The notes: generated by a model not told the origin, from the sequence alone. A DNA stretch of 64,000 nt from Granulicella sp. L60 (GCF_009765825.1 NZ_LMUR01000018.1:496135-560134); one strand, 5' to 3'. Positions 34,584 through 43,576 are shown, numbered from the stretch's first letter. Numbers and translations: made by a program.

Positions 34584-34835
34584 TCAGCGAATCGTAGACT
34601 TGGTCACCCGCCCACCTGCGGGTGTGTGCTTAGGTGGTAGCAACGATGGATAGAGCACGGCAAGATTAGGCGGGACGATCGTAAGAAAGAGCAGGAAGAT
34701 CCCTACCATCTCCGGGATGTGCAGTGACTTATGGGCTTCCAGATAGTAGGCCAGACCGGCCAGGGCTATCAGGGTAAGACAGATGACGATGCGTGCAAGA
34801 GATTTTGCCCAGGGCTTGTCATCGTTCGGAAGCAT
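34584..34835 (-). CDS. Small two-helix membrane protein
   Basis: An 83-residue protein with two predicted membrane helices, IVICLTLIALAGLAYYL (about 17-33) and MVGIFLLFLTIVPPNLAVLY (about 43-62), joined by a short His-containing loop. The C-terminal tail is basic (LPPKHTPAGGRVTKSTIR). No family is recognised. It lies just after larB in the opposite direction of reading (downstream end facing the terminator at 34492) and is likely transcribed from its own promoter. Confidence 0.55.
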   Translation of the reverse strand: MLPNDDKPWAKSLARIVICLTLIALAGLAYYLEAHKSLHIPEMVGIFLLFLTIVPPNLAVLYPSLLPPKHTPAGGRVTKSTIR

Positions 34836-34891
34836 CTTGGACCGCCTTTCGTCGCGCGCGCTTTGAAAACCGCGTAGTCAACGACACCTGG

Positions 34892-35653
34892 TTAGATGCG
34901 GCGTTGGGACGCGTGCGTTATCAGTACGGCAGTGTAGGCCGCGCCGAAGCCGTTGTCTATATTAACCACGCTGACGTTGGGCGAACATGAGTTAAGCATT
35001 CCCAAAAGGGCGGTAGCGCCGGAAAAACTGGCTCCATATCCAACTGAGGTCGGAACTGCTATAACCGGAACGCCCACTAACCCGCCGACCACGCTCGGCA
35101 GCGCCCCCTCCATTCCCGCACAGACGATCACAGCGTCGGCATCGGCCAGTTGCTCCCTCACGGCAAGCAGTCGATGCAATCCTGCCACACCGACATCGTA
35201 CAGCCGCGTCACCTTTGTATTAAATAGCTCAGCGGTAACCGCAGCTTCTTCGGCGACAGGCTGGTCGCTTGTGCCTGCGGAGAGAACCGCGATATGTCCC
35301 TTCGCCTCGGTCCCTGCAGACTGCCGCAGGGTAATGGCGCGTGCCTTCGGATGGTGGACAGCTGCTGGCGTGGAAGCCAGAACCGCAATGACGGTGGCGT
35401 CATCCGCCCTGGTAGCAAGAACGTCGATGCCTGAAGCCGCCATACGGGCAAAGATCTCGGCAGTCTGCGCCGGCACTTTCCCCTGAGCGTAGATCACCTC
35501 CGGCAGACCGGTACGCAGGCTGCGGTGATGATCGATCCGCGCATGGCCGATATCTTCAAAGGGAAGGTTCGCAAGGCGATCGACGGCAGCAGCAGGGGAG
35601 ACAGCGCCGGACTCGACGGAGGCAAGGAGTTCAAGAAGTGAAACTTTATTCAT
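34892..35653 (-). CDS. larB: Nickel-pincer cofactor biosynthesis carboxylase LarB
   Basis: Carboxylates and hydrolyses nicotinic acid adenine dinucleotide in the first step of nickel-pincer cofactor synthesis; a PurE-like domain. The 253-residue sequence has the typical N-terminal helix ASVESGAVSPAAAVDRL, HRSLRTGLPEVIYAQGKV, and AVLSAGTSDQPVAEEAAVTA. The substrate and base-binding core is AVIVCAGMEGALPSVVGGLV and VIAVPTSVGYGASFSG. It is on the opposite strand from the LarA homologue, 443 bases beyond the SDR stop. larC and larE follow further along the same strand, with an aldo/keto reductase in between. Confidence 0.95.
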   Translation of the reverse strand: MNKVSLLELLASVESGAVSPAAAVDRLANLPFEDIGHARIDHHRSLRTGLPEVIYAQGKVPAQTAEIFARMAASGIDVLATRADDATVIAVLASTPAAVHHPKARAITLRQSAGTEAKGHIAVLSAGTSDQPVAEEAAVTAELFNTKVTRLYDVGVAGLHRLLAVREQLADADAVIVCAGMEGALPSVVGGLVGVPVIAVPTSVGYGASFSGATALLGMLNSCSPNVSVVNIDNGFGAAYTAVLITHASQRRI

Positions 35654-35680
35654 GGCAAGGACAAGTACTCTCTGTGGATG

Positions 35681-36703
35681 TTATCCCAGCCACTTGGGAT
35701 TTGCCGCGGTACCGTCGAAGTGCGACGTCGTTTTGAACAGTTCGTACTTGCCCTCGCTCGCAGCGACCGCAGTACGATCAAGCAGCGCCTTTACCTGAGC
35801 GTCGTTCATCGGTTTAAATGTGCGCGCTGCCTCAAGTGCCTGATCCAGAATCTGCGTGCTGTCGATTCCAGTGATAACTACCGATACCGGCTGAGTAAGC
35901 CCATAGTGAAGAGCCTCAATCGGCTTCACTGTATTGCTGGTCAAAATGAAGTGGTCTCCGAATGTCTTCATCGCAAGTACACCGATGCCTTGCTTGATTG
36001 CGACGGGCATCACCTCGCGCGTAAACGACCGGAAGTGCGCATCCATCACATTGATCGGCATCTGAACCGTGTCGAAGTGGAAGTTATGCTTCTGCGCCGT
36101 CTCCAACATGCGTAGATGGACCGCAGGATCTTTATGGCCAGTAAATCCGATGTAACGGATCTTCCCCGCCTGTCGCGCTGCCACCGCCGCTTCGATAGCT
36201 CCGCCGACGGCAAAGATACGGTCAGGGTCTTCCATGCGGATCACCTCGTGAAACTGTACGAGGTCAATTACATCGGTCTGCAGACGTCCAAGCGACTGCT
36301 CAAGTTGTTTGTTGTATTCCTCAGACGTACGGCCATCGATCTTGGTCATTAAAAAGACCTTCTGCCGATAGCCGTTCCGCAACGCCTGCCCCATGCGGAC
36401 CTCGGAGATTCCATCGTTGTAGTCCCAGCAATTATCCAGAAAAGTAATGCCGTGATCTACACCCGCATGCAATAGTTGGATGCTCTCGTTTGGGTCCTTC
36501 TGTTTTCCAAGATGATATCCGCCCATGCCGATCGCCGACACGCGCTCGCCCGTGGTCCCAAGCTCGCGATAGACCATCTCAGGGGACTCAGGACGCTTGA
36601 TCACATTACCAGAGACCGTACCTGCCTGTGCAGATGCTGATGCCGAAATTGCCGCGCTCACTCCCACCGCTGTCGCACTCTTTAAAAAGTCTCTTCGCTC
36701 CAT
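35681..36703 (-). CDS. Tat-exported aldo/keto reductase
   Basis: A 340-residue oxidoreductase that begins MERRDFLKSATAVGVSAAIS, a twin-arginine signal, so it is likely periplasmic or lipoprotein-like. MVYRELGTTGERVSAIGMGG, FLDNCWDYNDGISE (Asp and Tyr of the active site), FLMTKIDGRT (Lys) and VQFHEVI (His) follow the aldo/keto reductase order. VLAMKTFGD and VITGIDS complete the barrel. ATG 36703 was chosen as it starts the Tat motif. Export of an NAD(P)H-type reductase is odd but occurs in this family in Acidobacteriota and Planctomycetes. It lies between larC and larB on the same strand; a role in the island is unclear. Confidence 0.88.
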   Translation of the reverse strand: MERRDFLKSATAVGVSAAISASASAQAGTVSGNVIKRPESPEMVYRELGTTGERVSAIGMGGYHLGKQKDPNESIQLLHAGVDHGITFLDNCWDYNDGISEVRMGQALRNGYRQKVFLMTKIDGRTSEEYNKQLEQSLGRLQTDVIDLVQFHEVIRMEDPDRIFAVGGAIEAAVAARQAGKIRYIGFTGHKDPAVHLRMLETAQKHNFHFDTVQMPINVMDAHFRSFTREVMPVAIKQGIGVLAMKTFGDHFILTSNTVKPIEALHYGLTQPVSVVITGIDSTQILDQALEAARTFKPMNDAQVKALLDRTAVAASEGKYELFKTTSHFDGTAANPKWLG

Positions 36704-36789
36704 GTTGGTCCCCAAGATGACTGTTTATGAAAATCCTACTTGCCGTATTTGTTGGATGCAGTTCGCAGTCCAAGAGAAAATCTAGAAGA

Positions 36790-38175
36790 TTAGCGAAGAT
36801 ATGCAGCGATGGCTGCCTGCTGTACCTGCTTCAACGGCACATCATATTGAAGTGCCGCCGCCCGACAGTCTTCAAACTCTGGGGCTATATTCCGCTCTTC
36901 TCCACCCACCGTGCCAATCTTCACGCGAATCGTACCGTAAGGCGTCTCCACGCTGGAATGATGGCGCTCCATGCACACACGGCTATCATGACGAACCCGG
37001 ATACCAAGGGTGCTGGTCTCTCTCAGTATAAGCTCCTCCAGCGCACGCTGTTCGGATGGATTGCAAAGCACAGTAAGCAGTGTTCCCGGGCGACCCTTCT
37101 TCATCAATACCGGCGTCAGCATTACGTCCAGCGCGCCAGCGGTCAAAGCTCTCTCCGCAACATAGGCCAGCACCTGCGGCGAGAGGTCATCGAGCGCCGT
37201 CTCCAGCACAGTCACCGTATCGGCGCCGTGGTGTCCATGACTTTCTTTATCTTGGGAGCGGACCGCCGGAGACCCGAGAAAAACTGCCTGATCTTCCTCC
37301 TCGCCGATACGCAGGCGAAGCACGTTAGGAAAGTCCTTCGGGTTCCTTGTTCCTGCACCGTACCCAATCTGTTGCACCCGCATGGCAGGCTGTTTGCCGA
37401 AAGTAGGCGCAAGCGCGCAAAGTAGTGCGGCCCCAGTCGGCGTTACCAGCTCTTCTTCGACGTGTGCAGAGTACGTTGGTAGGCCGCGCAGCAAATCAGC
37501 CGTTGCCGGCGCCGGAACAGGGAACCGTCCATGAGCACAATCCACCATGCCGCCGCCCACATTCAGTGGGGAGCAGAACCATCTGTTCACGCCCAGCGCA
37601 TGAATCGCTGCGGACGTCGCCACAATGTCTACAATCGCATCCACCGCCCCCACCTCGTGGAAGTGAATCTTTTCCACTGGCACATTGTGAATCTTCGCCT
37701 CCGACATGCCAAGCAGCTCAAATGCCTGGATCGCAGTCTGCTTTACTGCTGACGAAAGATTCGCCGATGCGATCAATGCACGAATCACGTTCAGCGAGCG
37801 CCCGTGAGAGAGTGTGTGGCCATGATCATCGTCATGCGTATGTGAATGGCCAACCTTGTGCTGATGCTGTGTCTTCGGATGATGCTGATGAACATGCTCC
37901 TGCTGCTCATTCTCATTACGGTCATCAACATGAGGGTGATCGTGCCCACCTGTCTTTTCCTTTTTGTCTTCTGCCAGAGTCGGTCCCTCGAAGACATGAA
38001 CTTTCGTCGAGGAGACCCCACTGCGATCGACCTTTTCAATACGCAAAGAGGCATCTAGTTTCAAGCTTGCAACCGCGTCATGCAGCACTTGTGGATCCAC
38101 TCCGGCATCGACCAAGGCGCCAAGAAACATATCGCCACTAATGCCGGCGAAGCAGTCAATATAAGCAATGCGCAT
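36790..38175 (-). CDS. larC: Nickel insertion protein LarC, single-frame, His-rich
   Basis: CTP-dependent cyclometallase that inserts nickel into the pincer cofactor. RIAYIDCFAGISGDMFLGAL starts the protein; VEKIHFHEVGAVDAIVDIV, FCSPLNVGGGMVDCAHGRFP and ELVTPTGAALLCALA are family signatures. VLETALDDLSPQVLAYV and LMKKGRPGTLLTVLC mark the C-terminal half. Residues about 77-128 are extremely His-rich (GGHDHPHVDD, HVHQHHPKTQHQHK, HSHTHDDDHGH), fitting nickel storage. In Lactobacillus, LarC is made through a programmed frameshift joining two frames; here both halves are in one frame of 461 codons. ATG 38175 is 3 bases after the larE stop. Confidence 0.95.
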   Translation of the reverse strand: MRIAYIDCFAGISGDMFLGALVDAGVDPQVLHDAVASLKLDASLRIEKVDRSGVSSTKVHVFEGPTLAEDKKEKTGGHDHPHVDDRNENEQQEHVHQHHPKTQHQHKVGHSHTHDDDHGHTLSHGRSLNVIRALIASANLSSAVKQTAIQAFELLGMSEAKIHNVPVEKIHFHEVGAVDAIVDIVATSAAIHALGVNRWFCSPLNVGGGMVDCAHGRFPVPAPATADLLRGLPTYSAHVEEELVTPTGAALLCALAPTFGKQPAMRVQQIGYGAGTRNPKDFPNVLRLRIGEEEDQAVFLGSPAVRSQDKESHGHHGADTVTVLETALDDLSPQVLAYVAERALTAGALDVMLTPVLMKKGRPGTLLTVLCNPSEQRALEELILRETSTLGIRVRHDSRVCMERHHSSVETPYGTIRVKIGTVGGEERNIAPEFEDCRAAALQYDVPLKQVQQAAIAAYLR

Positions 38176-38178
38176 CAA

Positions 38179-39030
38179 CTAATCCTTAACTTTCACGTCA
38201 TCAGGCGCAGCCGCTATTGCGCTGGCCGGAAGTACGTCATTCATGCTACCGGAGCGATACCCCGCTGTATCCAGCGTCACATAGAGAAAGCCAAGCGGAC
38301 GCAACGCTGCCGTTATGCGATCCAAGGTATCCAAGTTTAGTGCGAGAGGAAGTTCAACCCGAGAGACCTCAATCCGCGCCAGTTCTCCATGATGTCTAAC
38401 TCGAACCTGCCGAAAGCCAAGATTATGTAAAGCCACCTCCGCTTGCTCCACCTGCGAAAGGTTTTCCCGTGTCACCGTTCTGCCATATTCGATGCGTGAA
38501 GCCAGGCAAGCACTTGCAGGCTTGTCCCAAAGCTCTAACCCCGCCCTCCGTGCGAGCGCGCGAATCTCAGCCTTATTCAGTCCAGCCGAAACCAGCGGAG
38601 CTACTGCGTGATGCTGCTGCGCTGCCAGTTGCCCGGGGCGAAACTCACCACGATCATCCAGGTTCATCCCGTACGCGATGTGCTTAAACCCGCGCTCCGC
38701 CCGCGCCTTCTCCATTCGTGTGAAAAGCTCATCCTTACAGTGAAAGCATCGTTGCGCGTCGTTGCGCTGATATGAAAGGCTCTCTAACTCATTTGTCTGA
38801 AGAATCTGCGTAGGAATATTATGTGCCGCAGCAAACGCCAGCGCCGCCGCCAACTCTGCCCTTGGAAGCGACGGAGAATCTGCAATTATTGCAAGCATCC
38901 GATCCTTTAGCGCATGATACGCAGCGTAAGCAAGATAAGCAGAGTCAGTTCCGCCAGAATACGCTACCAAAGCACTCCCAAGCGTTCGCAGCTCGATCTG
39001 CAGCTTCTCGGATTTGAGATTCAGCTCCAT
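38179..39030 (-). CDS. larE: Nickel-pincer sulfur transferase LarE
   Basis: ATP-dependent PP-loop enzyme that adds sulfur to the LarB product. VAYSGGTDSAYLAYAAYHAL (residues 23-42) is the PP-loop. ACLASRIEYG holds Cys175, at the position of the sacrificial Cys176 of the Lactobacillus enzyme. Two further Cys (95 and 98, RCFHCKDELF) are present; some LarE forms use three Cys to hold an Fe-S cluster instead of sacrificing one, so the sulfur source is open. The 283-residue length is standard. It is directly upstream of larC (3 bases to its ATG). Confidence 0.95.
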   Translation of the reverse strand: MELNLKSEKLQIELRTLGSALVAYSGGTDSAYLAYAAYHALKDRMLAIIADSPSLPRAELAAALAFAAAHNIPTQILQTNELESLSYQRNDAQRCFHCKDELFTRMEKARAERGFKHIAYGMNLDDRGEFRPGQLAAQQHHAVAPLVSAGLNKAEIRALARRAGLELWDKPASACLASRIEYGRTVTRENLSQVEQAEVALHNLGFRQVRVRHHGELARIEVSRVELPLALNLDTLDRITAALRPLGFLYVTLDTAGYRSGSMNDVLPASAIAAAPDDVKVKD

Positions 39031-39106
39031 GGATTAGATTGTAGGGCAACGCCAACCGCACGGCGGCGCGATCTGAATATTCCTCACAGCTGCTAATTCA
39101 GAACAC

Positions 39107-39304
39107 TTACTGCTTTGCGACTCCACCCTCTGCGAGCGCACGCTTCGCATGTTCAAACGCCGTAGTGGAGTGCTCATGCGCCTGCTTTGACAACTCATGA
39201 GCGGTCAGGTGGTCGCCCTTACCGTGAGCAGTAGCTGCAGCCTCATGGGCATGAGCTGCTTTATTGTGATACTCGGCGGCGCGGTCGTGTGGACTCTGTG
39301 GCAT
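39107..39304 (-). CDS. Small His/Ala-rich conserved protein
   Basis: A 65-residue hydrophilic, probably helical protein with repeated A-H-E/A-H pairs (EYHNKAAHAHEAAATAHGKG, ELSKQAHEHSTTAFEHAKRA). AGGAGA sits about 6 bases before ATG 39304. I recognise it as a type of small stress-like protein seen as hypothetical in proteobacteria and acidobacteria but know no function. The regularly spaced His residues could bind metal, which would fit the neighbouring nickel genes; this is inference only. Confidence 0.6.
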   Translation of the reverse strand: MPQSPHDRAAEYHNKAAHAHEAAATAHGKGDHLTAHELSKQAHEHSTTAFEHAKRALAEGGVAKQ

Positions 39305-39359
39305 CTCGTTCTCCTCAATCAACAGTTATTAGGACAAAAAGTTAGATGCAAGATCCGAC

Positions 39360-40148
39360 CTATCGGCCCATCCATCCTCCGTCCACCGTCAAAATCGTCC
39401 CCGTCACATAGTCGCTGGCAGGCGAACTCAGATAAAGCGCCGCCCCAGCAAGATCCTGCGACTTTCCCCATCGCCCAGCCGGAATGCGTTCAAGAATCTG
39501 TCGGCTCCGCGTCTCGTCAGCCCGTAGCGCCTCTGTGTTCGCCGTGGCAAAGTATCCCGGCGCAATCGCATTTACCTGGATACCCTTAGCCGCCCACTCA
39601 TTCGCCAGCGCTTTGGTTAGCTGCGCCACGCCGCCCTTGCTCGCGGCATATGCCGGCACACGTATGCCGCCTTGAAAGCTAAGCAACGAAGCAATATTCA
39701 CGATCTTTCCCACGCTCAAACTAGCACCACCGCTGCGGCTCATCATGTCGCGAGCCGCCAGTTGGGAGAGCTGAAAGACGCTCGTCAGGTTTACCTGTAA
39801 CACCTGCTGCCAATCTTCAAGCGTTACCTCTTCGGCAGCCGCACGCAGAATCGTTCCCGCATTGTTTATCAGGATATCGACCCGGCCAAACCTCTGCTTC
39901 ACCTGCGCAAACAGATCCTCAGCGCCTGAGGTCGAGGAGAGATCAGCACGGAATGCCGCCGCATGCTCTCCAATCTCGGCCGCCGTCTCGTTTGCGGCCC
40001 TGCGGTTCCCGTGGCATGCAACCTTAGCCCCTGCCTGTGAGAGCGCAATCGCGATTGCAGCTCCCAGACCGCTCGCCGAGCCAGTCACCAGCGCTACCTT
40101 GTTGTCGAGTCGAAAGCTGTCGAAGATAGTGCCTTGCGTATCTAGCAT
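39360..40148 (-). CDS. kduD: 2-dehydro-3-deoxy-D-gluconate 5-dehydrogenase (KduD-like SDR)
   Basis: Reduces 2,5-diketo-3-deoxygluconate to 2-keto-3-deoxygluconate in pectin/alginate-type breakdown. The 262-residue SDR has ALVTGSASGLGAAIAIALSQ (NAD binding), INNAGTILRAAAEEVTLEDW (typical of KduD, N-A-G-x-I-x-R), VNIASLLSFQGGIRVPAYAA with YAASK catalytic motif, and NAIAPGYFATANTEALRAD, which is very characteristic. It is near kduI (40889), its partner isomerase, but on the opposite strand; a cupin gene lies between. Confidence 0.92.
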   Translation of the reverse strand: MLDTQGTIFDSFRLDNKVALVTGSASGLGAAIAIALSQAGAKVACHGNRRAANETAAEIGEHAAAFRADLSSTSGAEDLFAQVKQRFGRVDILINNAGTILRAAAEEVTLEDWQQVLQVNLTSVFQLSQLAARDMMSRSGGASLSVGKIVNIASLLSFQGGIRVPAYAASKGGVAQLTKALANEWAAKGIQVNAIAPGYFATANTEALRADETRSRQILERIPAGRWGKSQDLAGAALYLSSPASDYVTGTILTVDGGWMGR

Positions 40149-40262
40149 TGTCAGGTCAATGTACGTCGTTCGTTATCGTTGGAGCAACTGTCTGATGTCC
40201 AAGTTCAATTGACGCTACGTTGTGCGTTTTGTATGGTTGGATATCTTGTGAGGAGACATGAA

Positions 40263-40784
40263 ATGCGGCGGATAACGATGTGCGGTGCGGCGATGATTAT
40301 GATGGCAGTGATGACAACAGTAGCACTTACCCAAACGACGGCCGAACCAACCCCCGAGAAAGCAGGCTTAGGCATCGATCGCCGCTCTGCAGAGTCAATC
40401 GCAGCCCAGGTAAAGAGCATGCTGGGCGACGCCCGCACCAGCTCCGGCGGAATTGCCTCTGCAACACTAGAAAAATATCCCGGCCACTACACTATGCTGA
40501 CCGTGCGCACGAAAAGCGGAGGCGCAGAGATGCATGCAGAATGGAGTGACATCTTCTACGTCCTTGACGGCGAGGCCACCGAGATTACCGGAGGCACCAT
40601 CGTTGACCCCACCCAGTCCGCAGCCGGAGAGACGCGCGGTACTCGTGTAGAAGGCGGCACATCCACTCCAATGCGTAAAGGCGACGTCATCCACATCTCC
40701 CCCAACACGCCGCACCAGATCATCCTCGCACCTGGCAAAACCTTCTCCTACTACGTCATCAAAGTCGCCGCTCCGAAGCAGTAA
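40263..40784 (+). CDS. Exported cupin-domain protein
   Basis: A 173-residue protein with a Met-rich signal peptide (MRRITMCGAAMIMMAVMTTV) and a single cupin barrel: MHAEWSDIFYVLDGEATEIT is cupin motif 1 (with His and Glu), and MRKGDVIHISPNTPHQIIL is motif 2 (His near the end). AGGAGA lies 7 bases before ATG 40263; earlier in-frame codons lack a site. Periplasmic location is likely. Substrate is unknown; position between kduD and kduI suggests a sugar-acid or uronide link. A weak alternative is a metal-binding storage or sensor function. Confidence 0.75.
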   Translation: MRRITMCGAAMIMMAVMTTVALTQTTAEPTPEKAGLGIDRRSAESIAAQVKSMLGDARTSSGGIASATLEKYPGHYTMLTVRTKSGGAEMHAEWSDIFYVLDGEATEITGGTIVDPTQSAAGETRGTRVEGGTSTPMRKGDVIHISPNTPHQIILAPGKTFSYYVIKVAAPKQ

Positions 40785-40888
40785 TGATTGGATAAGCAAC
40801 GAAAAGCCATTTGAAACTGGTGGAGAGCAGCTCTGCGATGTCTAGCTTCTACGCAGCTATACTTGTATCAATAGATTGAGGGGGTAGG

Positions 40889-41719
40889 ATGCGGCTTTAC
40901 CAGATGGCTGATGCAATACGCTACGGACTGATGAACACCGAAGAGCTGCGAGAGACTTTTCTTCTCGAGGGTATGTTTGAACCAGGCGAGATCGAGTTCG
41001 CGTACGTCGATCTAGACCGTACAGTCATCGGATCTGCGGTGCCCGTAGATGAAGAATTAGCCCTCGAGGCCGAGCCAGAGCTCCGAGCAGACTACTTCCT
41101 CGAACGGCGTGAGCTAGGCGTCCTCAACGTCGGCGGGGCTGGTTTTGTCCTCGTCGATGGAAAGAGCTTTGAGCTCGACAAACTCGACTGCCTCTATGTA
41201 GGCCGAGGCAACCGCTCCGTTACATTCTCCAGCGAAGATCGAAACAACCCTGCCTTCTTCTATCTGCTCAGCTATCCCGCTCACGCGGAGCATCCCACTG
41301 CGATGGTGAAGTTCTCGGACCTTCAAGGGCTGCAACTCGGCGCAGCAGAGACCTGCAACAAACGCACCATCTATAAGGCAATCTACAAAGACGGAATCAG
41401 GAGCTGCCAGCTCGTCATGGGATTTACGCTCCTTGAATCCGGCAGTAACTGGAACACGATGCCACCCCATACCCATATGCGTCGCAGCGAGGTCTATTTC
41501 TACTTCGATGTCGATCCCGCTCATCGGGTCCTCCATCTCATGGGACCACCCGACGCGACAAGTCACCTTGTTGTTGCAGACAAGGAGATCGTCGTCTCTC
41601 CTGGCTGGTCGATCCACGCGGGCGTCGGCACCAAGAACTATGCCTTCTGCTGGGGCATGGGCGGCGAGAATCAGGCTTACGACGACATGGACCCCGTAAC
41701 GATTGCGGATCTGCGATGA
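40889..41719 (+). CDS. kduI: 5-keto 4-deoxyuronate isomerase
   Basis: Converts 4-deoxy-5-ketouronate to 2,5-diketo-3-deoxygluconate after cleavage of unsaturated uronides. The zinc site is visible in MPPHTHMRRSEVYFYFDV (two His and a Glu) and in SPGWSIHAGVGTKNYAFCWG (His). GLMNTEELRETFLLEGMFEP and FELDKLDCLYVGRG are family segments. The 276-residue length matches the E. coli enzyme closely. ATG follows GAGGGGGTAGG. The gene overlaps kdgK by 4 bases (ATGA), so the two are coupled. eda follows, giving the complete unsaturated uronate to pyruvate plus glyceraldehyde-3-phosphate route together with kduD. Confidence 0.96.
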   Translation: MRLYQMADAIRYGLMNTEELRETFLLEGMFEPGEIEFAYVDLDRTVIGSAVPVDEELALEAEPELRADYFLERRELGVLNVGGAGFVLVDGKSFELDKLDCLYVGRGNRSVTFSSEDRNNPAFFYLLSYPAHAEHPTAMVKFSDLQGLQLGAAETCNKRTIYKAIYKDGIRSCQLVMGFTLLESGSNWNTMPPHTHMRRSEVYFYFDVDPAHRVLHLMGPPDATSHLVVADKEIVVSPGWSIHAGVGTKNYAFCWGMGGENQAYDDMDPVTIADLR

Positions 41720-42816
41720 GTGAAGGTTCGGCGGGCCTCAAGATTCGACCCAAGGACGAATGCCGCTGGGACCTGATAAGTCTCGGCGAGGTCATGCTCC
41801 GCTTCGACCCCGGCGAACAACGAATCGCTTTTACTCGCACTTTTCGCGTCTGGGAGGGCGGCGGAGAGTACAACGTAGCCCGTGGCCTGCGACGATGCTT
41901 TCAGCAGCGCACCTCTATCGTAACCGCACTCGCCGACAACCCTGTGGGGCGCCTAATCGAAGACCTGATGCTTCAAGGTGGTGTCGATCTTTCGCACCTG
42001 CGCTGGGTCGACTACGACGGCATCGGACGAGAGGCGCGCAACGGAATTTACTTCCTCGAGCGCGGCTTCGGCGTTCGCGGCGCGATGGGCATGATGGATC
42101 GGGGACACACCGCGATCTCGCAGATCGAAATCGGTCAGGTGGACTGGGATGCCATCTTTGCTGACGAAGGGGTGCGCTGGTTCCACACCGGCGGGGTCAT
42201 GTGCGCGCTCTCACAAGACGCACCTGCCGTGGCTCGTGAGGCCATGATCTCGGCGAAGCGAAACGGTGTGACCGTTTCCTACGACTGCAACTATCGGCCC
42301 TCGCTCTGGAAGAACGCAGGTGGCCGTCAGGGGGCGTGCGATGTCAACCGGATGCTGGCCCCGTTCGTCGATGTGATCTTCGGACACGAGGGCGATCTCT
42401 CCGCCGTACTCTGTGACGCCTCACACGGTCCGCCCTGGCATAGCTACCAGAGCTATAACGATATGGCAGCGCGAGTCTGCCGGGAGTTTGCCAACATTAA
42501 GGTCATCGCCACCACTACTCGTCGTCCGAAGACCGCCAATCGCAACGACTGGGCAGCCTTCGGCTATGCAGGAGGTGAAACCTTTCAGAGCATCTTGTTC
42601 GAAGACCTCGAGATCCTTGACCGCGTAGGCGGTGGCGACTCCTTCGCCGCAGGTCTCATCTACGGCCTTATGGAAGCTAAAGGAATGCAGTGGGCGCTCG
42701 ACTGCGGCGTCGCCCACGGAGCACTCGCCATGACAACTCCCGGAGATAGTTCTATGGCTTCGCTAAGCGAAGTAGAACGCTTGATGACGGGCGGATCCGC
42801 TGCTGTTCAGAGATAA
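41716..42816 (+). CDS. kdgK: PfkB-family sugar kinase, probable 2-keto-3-deoxygluconate kinase
   Basis: ATP-dependent kinase of the ribokinase family, probably phosphorylating KDG to KDPG. LISLGEVMLRFDPGEQR starts the Rossmann-like core, WEGGGEYNVARGLRRCFQQR is the substrate loop, and DRVGGGDSFAAGLIYGLMEA includes the anion hole and catalytic Asp. The 366-residue length is slightly long for the family (about 310-340), with extra residues at the N terminus and a Trp-rich insertion near 235. Sugar identity is set by context between kduI (4-base overlap) and eda (80 bases downstream). Confidence 0.9.
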   Translation: MSEGSAGLKIRPKDECRWDLISLGEVMLRFDPGEQRIAFTRTFRVWEGGGEYNVARGLRRCFQQRTSIVTALADNPVGRLIEDLMLQGGVDLSHLRWVDYDGIGREARNGIYFLERGFGVRGAMGMMDRGHTAISQIEIGQVDWDAIFADEGVRWFHTGGVMCALSQDAPAVAREAMISAKRNGVTVSYDCNYRPSLWKNAGGRQGACDVNRMLAPFVDVIFGHEGDLSAVLCDASHGPPWHSYQSYNDMAARVCREFANIKVIATTTRRPKTANRNDWAAFGYAGGETFQSILFEDLEILDRVGGGDSFAAGLIYGLMEAKGMQWALDCGVAHGALAMTTPGDSSMASLSEVERLMTGGSAAVQR

Positions 42817-42896
42817 GAAGATACGGTAATAAAAATGTCGAAGCAGATTTGATCTGATACTGGAAGCATAAGGGTTACGACAGGGAGAAGAAAGCC

Positions 42897-43547
42897 ATGG
42901 AAAAGGCCGCGGTACTGGCAGAGCTACAGAGGGTCGGGCTTGTTCCCGTGTTGCGCGCAGACTCCGTCCAGCAGGCGCTGGAGTTTGCGGACGTGATCGC
43001 CAGCGGTGGCGTGACTGTCTTTGAAGTAACAATGACTGTTCCCGGCGCTCTTCAAGTCATGCGCATACTGGCGGAGCAGCGGCCGGATATTCTCATCGGC
43101 GCAGGCACCGTCCTCGATCCCGAGACGGCCCGCATCTGCATTCTCGAGGGCGCAAAGTTCGTCGTTAGCCCTGCCCTTAACTTCAAGACGATCGAGATGT
43201 GCCACCGTTACTCGATCGCTGTGCTGCCCGGTGCCCTTACCCCTACCGAGATCGTTAACGCTTGGCAGGCCGGCGCCGACGTCGTGAAGGTCTTTCCAGC
43301 CAGTGCTATGGGCGGAGCGAAGTATCTCACAGCGCTGAAAGGGCCGCTCCCGCATATCAAGATGATTCCCACCGGTGGCGTCTCGCTCGCGACTGCGAAA
43401 GAGTTTTTGGATGCCGGAGCGTTTGCCCTTGGAGTAGGCTCCGATCTTGTGAACATCAAGGCGCTATCCGAACACCCTAGGCTCGTAACTGAGGTCGCCC
43501 GAAAGTATCTCGACATCGTGCAGGAGTTTCGCCAAGACAAACCTTGA
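42897..43547 (+). CDS. eda: KDPG aldolase (2-keto-3-deoxy-6-phosphogluconate aldolase)
   Basis: Splits KDPG into pyruvate and glyceraldehyde-3-phosphate. Class I aldolase of 216 residues. GLVPVLRADSVQQALEFAD starts the barrel, VFEVTMTVPGALQVM carries the conserved Glu region, ILIGAGTVLDPETA is the glycine loop, and ADVVKVFPASAMGGAKYLTA holds the Schiff-base Lys. MIPTGGVSLATAKEFLDAG ends the phosphate site. It completes the kduI-kdgK-eda operon. It would also serve Entner-Doudoroff metabolism of 6-phosphogluconate made by GntK, provided a phosphogluconate dehydratase exists elsewhere. Confidence 0.96.
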   Translation: MEKAAVLAELQRVGLVPVLRADSVQQALEFADVIASGGVTVFEVTMTVPGALQVMRILAEQRPDILIGAGTVLDPETARICILEGAKFVVSPALNFKTIEMCHRYSIAVLPGALTPTEIVNAWQAGADVVKVFPASAMGGAKYLTALKGPLPHIKMIPTGGVSLATAKEFLDAGAFALGVGSDLVNIKALSEHPRLVTEVARKYLDIVQEFRQDKP

Positions 43548-43576
43548 ACGTGCGCGATTAATAGCCTGAGAGTTTC

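Noticed and set aside
35637..35656. KdgR-like box TGAAACTTTATTCA
   Set aside because: It lies across the larB start codon, encoding its first residues on the opposite strand, and similar boxes are absent before the kdu genes.
35671..35690. DnaA-box-like TGTGGATG and TTATCCCA near the skew switch
   Set aside because: Both deviate from the consensus and there are only two; no dnaA, dnaN or AT-rich unwinding element is nearby.
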